DNA of 64,000 nt from Lanius collurio (lineage: Eukaryota > Chordata > Aves > Passeriformes > Laniidae): contig JACBWW010000048.1 in the NCBI GenBank assembly GCA_020086605.1, positions 277,002 to 341,001 of the forward strand, given 5' to 3'. The notes under the pieces are model-generated. The model was not told the DNA's origin. It ran no database searches and saw only the letters and a program-made list of their open reading frames with translations. Made by a program: the position numbers and the translations under genes. This document shows positions 54,241 to 64,000 of this stretch, in pieces (within the stretch, counting starts at the first letter, position 1; each line of letters opens with the position of its first letter).

Positions 54241-54410
54241 CATTATGGTTTCAGCATCGCTGTAAGAGCTCCCCTGGCACTTGTGCTTACAGCAATTTGA
54301 ATTTCTCTGGCAGCTAGGTATGATTTGTGACAGATTTCAGCTTTGCTCTTCATTGAAGAAGTACACTGGCAAGTGCTTGAGGTATTTACCATGGAGATTG
54401 GAAAGAAGAA
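54241..54410. promoter_or_regulatory. Candidate conserved non-coding element
   Basis: This is a unique, balanced-composition stretch inside AT-rich intron, with no repeat and no meaningful open frame. It contains an 8-bp inverted repeat, gctgtaag (54259-54266) and cttacagc (54286-54293). DACH1 introns are known to carry deeply conserved enhancers. Assigning this stretch as one is inference from appearance only. Confidence 0.3.
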
Positions 54411-54440
54411 AATGTGAAGAGGAACATTCAAGGTAGTCCT

Positions 54441-54504
54441 TTTTAGGTTTTTTTTCCCCCCTTTTTTTTTTTTTTTAAAACAATTATTTATTTTTTTTTT
54501 TTAA
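54441..54504. repeat. T-rich low-complexity tract
   Basis: Several T-runs of eight or more (including about sixteen Ts near 54462) are broken by ccccc, aaaacaattattta and similar short strings. Confidence 0.9.
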
Positions 54505-54579
54505 AGTTTCACATTATCCAAATCAGTTCTTTATCAATGGCATCATTTTGTGCTTCTTAGGAAAAATTGTCTCACTACG

Positions 54580-54740
54580 CTGTTCTATTTGAAGGATTAT
54601 TCCACTTGCCATGATAGTGAAACCCTGTTAATTTTAATGATTATTATGAATTATCACTAGCCAAATGCTCCATGTACAGTACAAAGAATCAATTGATTGT
54701 ACGGTAGTTTGTGGCATGAGTGGAAAAACGTTTGCTTATA
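54580..54740. promoter_or_regulatory. Candidate conserved non-coding element with homeodomain-type sites
   Basis: The stretch contains gttaattttaatgattatta, then a palindrome aatcaattgatt (54689-54700), and TTAAT/TAAT cores spaced along unique sequence. This resembles developmental enhancers bound by homeodomain proteins. No conservation data are available here, so the call is tentative. Confidence 0.3.
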
Positions 54741-57700
54741 TGTTCTTTACATGAATTACACATGAAATGGTTTGGAAAATCTTAAGATGACAAAGCAGAG
54801 TTATCTTTTTATACCAGAAAATACCTTAAACTCTTCAGAAAAATGTGGGACCAGTAGACAGGTTACATGTTTGGCACTGTGTTCCCCCAAAAGTTAGCTG
54901 CTGAGCCAAAGCCTTTACATATAGGGCAAAGTAAAGTTCCCAAAGCTCACCTACAAAGATTGTCCTCAGTATATCTCTGCTATAAAAGCAGCAGCAAGCA
55001 GCAGCTTGCAAAGTTCTCCAAAATGTTCTTGGTCTGCAGACAAAATCTTATCTTGATTCCTTGCTCATTCCCATATGTAAGTAGTGGAAGCAGTCCCCAG
55101 GGAACACAGACAGCTCCATAGCAAAGTCTGCACTCTGAGCACAAGTATTCAGGGTACAATGACAACATGCTGGCCTGCTCTGGCAAGAACTGATGAATGA
55201 GAAATTTGATAGGAAATATTGCACAGCCTCCAAAGAGAAAACCTGCATTTGGTAAAGGATTGAGGTGGACTGGGTTTAGGCTAATAAAGTTTGTATCTCA
55301 TCCAACAGAATGGATCCAAATTTCCATTCACATGTAAAAATAGCCTATCGATTAAAGCATATTTCTTCCTCTTTGGCCCTGTTTTTCAATTATTTTATTT
55401 GAGACAATAAGTTTGGCAAGTTCTTTTGTTGACACAGTTCCTGTTATTTTAAAAGCAACAGATTTTATGGCCCATGATTATCATCTGAGAAATATGTACA
55501 TGAAAGAATGCATAGGAGGTGTCAGGTGCACCCTTGAGAGGATAAAAATGCCCACATGGGACCAAGCCTTCTACAAGCAGCAGTTTCTGTATGAATGGGT
55601 GAGAAATGTTCTTTTGCATTTGAAGGTGTTCTATATTCAAAAAGTACAACATAAGATATAACTTAAGGATTAACCCTCTAATCTGCCACACATCCTTAAC
55701 TCAGGGTTCCAAATATGAGAATCCAGTCTTCAAAATAATTTCAAGAAATTATTAAAGGATTAATTTAATTAAAGGATGTATATAAAAAGACATTAAGTAT
55801 ATTTTTGTAGCTATGTGATCTTTTTTATTTACTTAATTAATTTTTAAATGTTATATGCAAAGTCCTTAGAAATTAATGAAACAATGCAGATTTATTTGAT
55901 TTAGAAAATATTACAGTACATATGGAATGTCATGGGTTCATTATTATCTGTTAACTGAAAAAGTGGAGCTGTAATACAAATAACATAAAATTTCAAACAG
56001 AAAACCACAACATGTTGTAGTGATTTATCATCATTTATCATAAAAAAATACATACTCCAACAACCTACACTGTTAATAAACAATTTTAAAAAGGAAGACA
56101 TAGACTAACATACTCCAGCATCTTTGGGTACTAAATGGAGTTAAATAGAATATGTGAATTTATTTTCCCTACCAATTGATCATTTTTAATATGACTGTAT
56201 CTCCAAAGAAAATAAATATCACAATGAGAGGCTGTTGAAGAACTGTTCACTGCGGAGGCAGTTTGAAGAAAATTGAAGATTATATAAATAGAAGAAATGA
56301 AATGTAGAAGAAATAAAATGTAGAAAATATGTAACTAGTGCCTTTTTCTAAATTAAGATCACCAGTCTATTTAGAGAGATGGAAGTAGAAAAAAATCATT
56401 AATATATGAGAATACGTAACAGTAAGCTTGGCACAACTGTTAGTCCTTCTCACTATACGAGAATGTGAAAATATTCCATGAAACTGATATACAACATATC
56501 AGCACATATCACTTTCTGGAAGAGACAGAATTACTTGTTTTTAAAATATTTATAATCATACAGATGGAAATAATTGAGAACAGCAGTTTGTTTAAAACAG
56601 AACTTATCACTTAGTATCGCAGTGGGGAAAAGCTCTCATTACATTAAATATAAGAAACAGCTATATGAAACTAAAAATTTTTCATTTCAGATTATGAATC
56701 CTTGCTGACTGATGAAGACTAGTCAGAAACTATTCATGCACAGAAGATGATTCTATATCTGCCCGCTGTCAGTTTTTGAACTTTCCTTTGATGGGTGCTG
56801 TGACTGATAGGACAGCCTGACAAATTCACCCCAAGTCCACTGTAAAGTGGAAATACTGTGCCATGCTGATACTTGAGAGACTGTCACAACTGAGGAATAC
56901 TTAAAACTATTTATAGTGACATCACAAAAAATCCATTATTATAAGGATACATCGTCTTAACATTTTGGTCACAACACTTGAAATATTTTGATTCTATTGC
57001 TACTGTGCAATAAAAAAAATATTCTCTACTTAAAGGGTTTTTTTCTGTGTATATAAAATGTGACATATATTTATTTATTTTATTTATGTATAAACAGGCA
57101 TTAATATGCACATTAAGGTATATTTGTATACCAATACCCATATATAAAGCCTAAACATCAGTATATTAATATATATTAGACTATGTTTGTTCATACAAAA
57201 GATTAATTAATTCTTGCATAATCTATTGAATACTTGAAATAAATCATTAATTGTGTTTGAGGGATAGAAAAAACCCAACAAAATAGAAACCATATCTGTA
57301 TACACAGTACTAATTAAGTCAGAGTATTTAAATGTAGTAATTGTATTCTCTCTTCTGTCTTTTTCTTAAGCTTTGCAGAGAAAGAGCTATTGACTTATTC
57401 ATTTCAGTTAGCAAAAAATTTCTCAACTTCCTTGGGTGCTTAAGTGCAAGAATATTTTAGACCCCATCTTTGCATATTACTTTATCTTTCAGTGGTAATT
57501 AACAGAGTCTTAATCTGGCTGATGTTAATGACCACTGTTCTTTCTTTAAATCCCAGTTAAACCAAGCTTATTAAGGGCCAATTAAAGGAAGTCTTATGTG
57601 ATCTGAATAACGCTAAGACCAATTTTTAACAGCTATAACTATTTTGGATGATGACTGTGGAAAAGAAACCCAAACCCATACATTTCATTATGGTTTTTGT

Positions 57701-60700
57701 TTTAAAAGAAACTGTCACTGGCTAATGGGAAGGACAGAGAATCTTGGTAAAAGTCAGAAATATAGATTAATTTTGTAAAATGCAGATGTTTTAAAAAAAT
57801 TAGCTATATACTACTCTTCCCAATCCTTCCCATATAAAGAGGTAATATATAACGAATTTCCACTTAATTTTTTCACAATGTTACAGCACAAAAAATGGAA
57901 CGACACTTTGCAATAACTTTCCAAGTAGTAATGACATATTCTAAATATGATTTAACTCAGTATTAACTGAGCATCATGGACAAAATGAAGAAAAACTTGC
58001 ACATCACTTGAATAGGAAATGGAACATTTTTACTTAAGTATGAAATAATAGATAAAATTTTCAACTCCATATTTTTTAACAGCTTGTTGGTTCCACTTTT
58101 GTCTAAGGTGATCCTTCTACAGACACATTGTTACAAAATACTTCCTGCTATTTCTTACTTATCAAAGATTTCACTCTGTTTAACTTCACCATTACTTTCC
58201 CTTCATCTGGAAAGAAGCAGTAAAGCAATCTGACTACTGCCTCTAGCTAGTAAACAAAATATTACTTTCACCACTACTACCTAAAGTCCTAAAACCAAAG
58301 AGCTAATGTCCACTGCAGCAAGTCACCACCACACAGGTCCTTTGCCTACTCTGCAGCACACAACAGAACAAACTCCATGGTGACAACTCTTAAAATTCTG
58401 CAGCAGCAGCCACGAAATCCATGGCAACATTAATACATTATTGTCTATAAAATACTCTTCATCCCTACTTTCCCACTCCCATACAAACACATTCATCTAT
58501 GACTCATAGCAAAGAACATATCTGATGAAAAATTGATGGTTATTTTTAACAATAAATCCGGAATATTTTCCTCTGTTCTCCCTAGATAATTTGGCTATAA
58601 CAGCCCTTGACCTCTAAGACAGTTCTGCACAAATCATCTTTTTATCCTGCTACCAGCACAGAAGAAGACTTGCATCTTGATTCTCCATCTTTCTATATCC
58701 TACTGGTTCCAGTCTTTATCAGCCTATCAAGTTCACTTGCATCTCATTAAGTTTTCCAACTATCCCAAGCTGGACATCAGTTTCAACTTTTTTTGCTTTT
58801 CTTCCTGGCTCCACAAGAAAATACAGCTGTATTTCAGCTGTGAACATAATTACAAAAAAACAAACAAAATCCCTTTCAAAACTGAAAGCAGAATTTTGCA
58901 GAAAATGATGGGGCTACAAGAGTGCCAGGCTTTGCTCTACACAGTCTGTCTGATAAACCAACATCTGTCAGCACTGCTGCTGAAATAGGAAAGTATTCTA
59001 TTTTTCCAAAATAGTTATCAAGGCATGATGAAGGTAGACAGAGGGGAAACTCGACACTGCAAAAATTGTACAATGCAAGCCACAAACAGAAAAACAGGAA
59101 GAAAGTGGTGGCATTGTAGAGGATATCACAGTACTGTAACAGAGGTCAGCACGTCATAGCCAAAAATTCAGTTTCATGTGAGGTCACACATCTAGTCCTG
59201 GGCCATGAAAAATTACAGAAAATACAAACAAAGTAAGCTTAATTTCATCCCTAATTACATGTGTTAATTTGGTAAATCAGCTTTTCCATACAAAGATAAA
59301 AGTGAGACAACCCAGAGTCTTGGCCTGTCCTGGATACATCTCCATGCAAACCCACAGCAAACAGCAACAAGAGAGAGGAGCTGGCCAGTCACAAAACAAA
59401 AGAAACACACTCAGTATTCTTAAATAACTTGCACTTTCTCATCTTGATCTTTTTTTTTGCTCGTTCTTTTTCCCATAGTTCTCCTTTCCCACCCCTTCCC
59501 ACCATGACCAATCATTAGATTGCACTTCTTTCAATAAAGAGCTGCTTTCATGCATCTTCTTCCAGTCCAGGTTTCAACTGTATACCAAGGAGTCCACTTC
59601 TGCATCACAGAGCATGAGACTCCAGTATGAGCCTGACTGCTGTACTGGTACAGCAGCAGTTCTATCTGTGCCCAGAGACACCTCTGATATGTGTGAGCAT
59701 TAAGGATACTGTGTGCAAGCAACTTCAAGTTTTACTGGCCCCTAGATTTTGTACATAGCTATTCATATAATCATTATGGGACATTTAAATACTATTTCGG
59801 AAAATGCATGGACTGCAAAACATTATTCTTTGCCATTTCTGTGACATCTGTTTAACACTGCTGTACCAACAGCCACACTAACAATGACTCCTGCAGGACC
59901 ACTTACCTGCACTGTAGGATGAGCCTCAGCATCTACTCAGTATCAGAACTAAGGCAGGTCCTTACCCAATCCTAGATCAGCTCTGGCCATCCAAGCTAGC
60001 TTTGTGCAGAAAAAGACATTAGAAATTACTGGTAAGAGGGATGTTGGTGCATTGGCACCTGACTACAGCTCGTGTGTGGCCAGGGTGGTCTCATCAAGGT
60101 TTACCAATTAAATAAACCAGTAACAGTATCCATATGACACAATACTTCACCCAAAAGTGACTGAGTGTGTTTGTGAGAGCACTACACAAAAAGCTAAATT
60201 CTGTTCCTGGTATCCTTACTCCATAAGCCACATATGAGGATAAATAAAAAAGTACTTGCATTCTCTTTCCTATCAATAAATTACTGCTAAATCTGACTTG
60301 TATACGAAAACAGTTGAAAATTCTGTATATTTGCAAAAGTCTTGATGTGGCACATCTCTGAAAACAAAATGAATGGGGACTCCTTAACCAGAATGAACCA
60401 TATAAGTATCAGATGGATTCCAAAAGGAAAGATACTTGTTTCTCAATCACCAGGAAAAATGTTGGACCAAATGCAATAGAAATGTACAGGAGAAAAGAAT
60501 TAAGCAAGTCAAGGGCGAAGAGATTTAATACATGAGGATTGCAAAATTGCCTTAAGGAGACGTCTAGTGAAGGCTTTTGGTGCGTTCTGCAGAATAGACA
60601 GAACATACATTTTCCATAATAACATTTGCTCCCACTTCTCAGGGCGGAAAAGTAGATCAAGAGCTTTAGACTATAGGTGGAAAAGAAATGGCTTTTTCGT

Positions 60701-61088
60701 TCAAAAGGTCTCCATCTTTTATTGTTCCCAACTTTCCACTTGTTAATTTAAACTTCTGGGTCGGTCTTTTTCTATCCAGATCTTATATCTTCTTCGTCAG
60801 TCTCCCTCCACGTAACTGGGGCATGGGAACTAGAGATGTCAGGTTGGGTTTTGTTTTCCTAAGGATGCCTCAGAACTGACTGAACAATTACTACTGGAGT
60901 CATGAAGGATTTTTTCCCTTTGGAGTCTAATGGATTTTAAAGCATCTTGGAGTTTTAGTTCAATCGACAGGAAAATTTGGAAGTAATTCAAAGCCCTTAA
61001 CTTTGGAGGACTGCTAGTAAAGCATATAATAATAAATGAAACACAGAATTCGCTGGCAAACTTTTGTAACTGGAAAAGGCATGTCTCC

Positions 61089-61136
61089 CTTTGGTAACTT
61101 TTGCCTTGGGAAACTTTGGTAACTTTGCTATGGGAA
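61089..61136. repeat. Imperfect tandem duplication, about 24 bp x 2
   Basis: ctttggtaacttttgccttg at 61089 is repeated as ctttggtaactttgctatgg at 61114, with one deletion and a few substitutions. It is a small local duplication in intronic sequence. Confidence 0.8.
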
Positions 61137-64000
61137 GAAGAAAGGAGAGAGGCATACTCGAAGACCTTGTAAAGAAGAACTGAGGCCTAGGACTGAATCC
61201 CGTTCCATCCTCTAGGGGGCCTGTCTGGGAAGTCTGGGAAGATTTTTATTATTTCAGAACCTTGCCAGTGTCGTCAGTAACACTGCAGCCTGCTGCTTAA
61301 GTCTGTTCCTATGTCTATCTTCATTCTCTTGAGCATCCTAATCAAGTGTCCATTTAAATAGACCAGTGGTACTTTAAGCTGCCAGCCACTCACACTAAGA
61401 TGAAATCTTCCACTGTGAAGTAAAAAAAAAAGTTAGCTGCATAGATAAAATATTCATATGTAAGAAATAGTACCAGCTCAATTCCTATCTATGATTCATT
61501 TCAAACTTAGTATATTTTACAGCAGAAGATGAATTACAGTGCTCCACAGAGGTGATCAGATACAGAGAAAGGGGGAAATAAACCACATAATAAACAAAAA
61601 CTTAACATGCAACTTTTAAGACCTGATATTTTCATCATCTAATTCCAAATACTATCTTTAGAAAAGAAGATATGCTAGAAAATGAATATCACAGGTAATC
61701 TATAGACCACTTTTGGCTAATTTAAAGCTCCAATGTGTATTTGTTTCCTGTATAAATTTATTTCTTATTATTCTCAGTAAGATACTCTCAGCACCATAAA
61801 AAGAAGGACATTACCAGCAGCGTTTTCAATCATAGGGGCTATATATTCAAGAGCAATCAATAAAAACCACACAGGGCCTGACAAACAACTAGTCAAAGGA
61901 ATCATTTTTCTCAGATACTTAGCAGTATCCTTTTAAAGTAATTGCTTTTGGTCAATGTTACTCGTTATCATTTGGTCTGCTCTTTTTCCAAAATAGAATG
62001 GATGTCATTTCCATTAATATTTCAGCTGTCTATGTAGGTTTTCAAAGTGCACACTCCACAAAAAAAAAAAAGGATTTTCATTTCAACTTCAGTCAACTAA
62101 CAAAGAACTATAAAGTGTTATAGAATAGTCAGTGTCATATCATTGGAGCTAAAAGGTAAATTTAGAGAAAATTATTATGGAATATCAGACATTGTCTGCC
62201 CTCCTTCTCACTCCATTCAGAACTGTTAAGTCCATAAAGACAAATAAAAATTACAGACTTTGGCCCAATCAATCCATTCTAGAAAACAGCATTAGCAGAC
62301 CAATATATTCAAAATGCCACCTAAAATTAGGAAATGAACACCAATTCATTATTATAGCTTGTTTAAGGAAATGTAATGAAAACTGCACTACTGAAATCCT
62401 TGTGTTGCCTAATCCCTCTTCCCTGTGACAGCAGGGAAGTTGTTGTCTTGTGCCAACTGATCATTTAAAGATGTCCACAAGATACTGAAAATACCCAGCA
62501 TAATCTGTAAGTGTACAGCTGGGATTCCAAATTAGATTAAGAAAGGCAAAGAACATATCTTTTCAGTTGTAGTAAGGCCTCAGAAACTGTCTAGTTATGC
62601 TTTGTACTAAATGTTCTGGCACAGTGCCAAACTTCCAAACATTTCTAAGTTCACTTTTCCATAGAACTCTTTTAAAAATCAATTAATAGTGAAAAGTCTT
62701 ACAAATGCAAGTGTTTTAAAATGTCAAGCTTGTATTGCTTTTTTTTTAAATCTTTTTTTTTTCCCTTGTTGTGCATCAATGACAGCATTTTGAAACCTTT
62801 ACGTTAAATTGCTCATATTCTCTAATTAAGCCTACAAAGAAAACAATATGTGCAGGTGGTTTAAAATGCATGTAAAAAAGATTCCATTCTTCAGAGAAAA
62901 AAAAAAAAGGAAAGAAAAAAAAAATGGTTGAGCGAGGCGCTGTAATTTTCTTAAACAAGGATGCCCAGGACATTTGTATTGATTTCAGGGTGATAAATGT
63001 TTTCATCATTACCAGGCAACTCTAGAAGTAATGAATATACTATTTAGAAATTCCTGAATTAGGGCATTTTAAAAGCATACTGCGTAAGTGTTACGGAAGT
63101 TCAATTAAAAGTGTTGGAAATAGCAAACAAATGAAATAGAGGCTCCTTCAAGCATTTCTCAAAATGCAGAGGATTAAAAATAAAATTAAGAATACCATCA
63201 GAAGGGCTTTTTGATTATCAGATAAAGTTTATCTTTAAGGATTGTAACTTCTCAGTGGACTTTGTACCACAATGCAGCATACACCTTCTTCTTCCTATTG
63301 TACATTTTGGATTCTATCCCAATTACATAATAAAAGAGTTAAAGAGATGTTTTGTCCCTATGTCACATAATCTGTTTGCTCTATTTCATTCAGCTAAGTG
63401 CCCAAAGGTTTACAAAGATAGCAATTGATTGAAATCAGTTCTTTATATGTAACACATTTATATTAATTGGTTTGTCCTTTCAAGTTGTGTTTATCTCTTC
63501 ATTTCCATCACAGTTTCAAAGGTCACTCAGTTACATTTATAAATCCAACATGACAGAGATTAGTAAAAGAAAAAAAGGAACAACTAAATGAATGCATCAT
63601 CACACAATCACACATCTCACAATTCATTTATCATATTAATAAATAATGCTGTCAAATGCTTACTGCTAAGTTTGTTTGCTATCATAAAAATATTTCTGTC
63701 AAGATAACTTAATCAGCTCTGTTTATGTATTGAGCCCAAAACGAGTTACAGAATATTGAGGATATTAAGCATATTAAACATTTGTCCCTTTGATCCAAGA
63801 CTGCAACCTGAAATGTTTGTGTTTGTTGGGGTTTTTTAAATCCCTCCGTAACTGTCTAACAATAAATTTCATCCATTTATACCTCAGCCTTGGAAATTCA
63901 CTCTCTTCTGATTGCTGAGATGAGGCAATATTATGCAAACTGAGAAGATGAGAAGTGAGACTGGTGTTTCTAAGAACATGGTTGCCCTACCTATTAGGAA

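Larger units (their letters stand above)
23005..64000 (-). other. DACH1: DACH1 intron, at least 41 kb (5' part beyond window)
   Basis: All sequence above 23004 lacks any recognisable DACH1 exon. The preceding exon (the Ala-rich and KKIKLEAM-type segment ending in Ser-Val-Gly) was looked for on the minus strand and not seen. The intron holds CR1 fragments (24915-25462 and 33631-33712), a GATA microsatellite, a solo LTR (50888-51330), low-complexity A, T and AT tracts, and several unique stretches that may be enhancers. DACH1 is known for very long introns containing long-range enhancers. No second gene with convincing protein homology is present. Stretches 26000-33000, 34000-39500, 41000-46000, 47000-50000, 55000-58500 and 59000-64000 show only AT-rich, non-coding sequence to me. 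Confidence 0.85.

Noticed and set aside
62110..62170. Possible CR1 3' terminus (ttatagaatagtcagtgtca)
   Set aside because: The match to the CR1 tail is too short and too diverged to support a call.
23005..64000. Search for the preceding DACH1 exon (Ala-rich, KKIKLEAM-type segment)
   Set aside because: No match was seen on the minus strand. The intron is simply very long.
1..64000. CRISPR arrays, operons, phage or other prokaryotic systems
   Set aside because: There are no spaced direct repeats and no dense coding. The exon-intron structure and CR1 repeats show vertebrate nuclear DNA.

Overview
This window is vertebrate nuclear DNA, almost certainly from a bird and probably a songbird (passerine). 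It is AT-rich, lacks bacterial-style gene packing, and carries CR1 LINE fragments in several places. It also has a solo avian-type retroviral LTR and a SINE whose head matches tRNA-Ile and whose tail resembles the CR1 3' end. That SINE architecture is the one known from zebra finch (TguSINE1).

The only gene I can support is DACH1, the dachshund-family transcriptional cofactor, on the minus strand. Four consecutive internal coding exons are visible, in transcript order: 23004-22849, 22310-22138, 9286-9151 and 6831-6697. All four have AG/GT boundaries and compatible phases (1-1, 1-0, 0-1, 1-1), and together they read 200 codons without a stop. They encode the low-complexity, Ser/Pro-rich linker between the N-terminal DACHbox-N (DNA/corepressor-binding) domain and the C-terminal DACHbox-C coiled-coil domain. 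Neither conserved box was found here. The exon that should precede 23004 and the exon that should follow 6697 must lie outside the window.

Layout: 1-6696 is intron with a (TTTC)n microsatellite. 6697-9286 holds two exons around a 2.3 kb intron that contains an LTR fragment. 9287-22137 is a 12.9 kb intron with a CR1 3' fragment, a possible LTR-type element and the tRNA-Ile SINE. 22138-23004 is a tight two-exon pair separated by only 538 bases. 23005-64000 is one intron of at least 41 kb with two CR1 pieces, a GATA microsatellite, a 435-bp solo LTR with TG...CA ends and a 4-bp target duplication, and several unique-sequence stretches that look like candidate conserved non-coding elements.

I found no RNA gene, no CRISPR array, no second convincing protein-coding gene and no clearly novel system. 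The most useful observations are a triple tandem splice acceptor (TAG-CAG-CAG) at the 6831 exon, the lineage-diagnostic SINE, the solo LTR, and a few hairpins and candidate enhancers inside the DACH1 introns.
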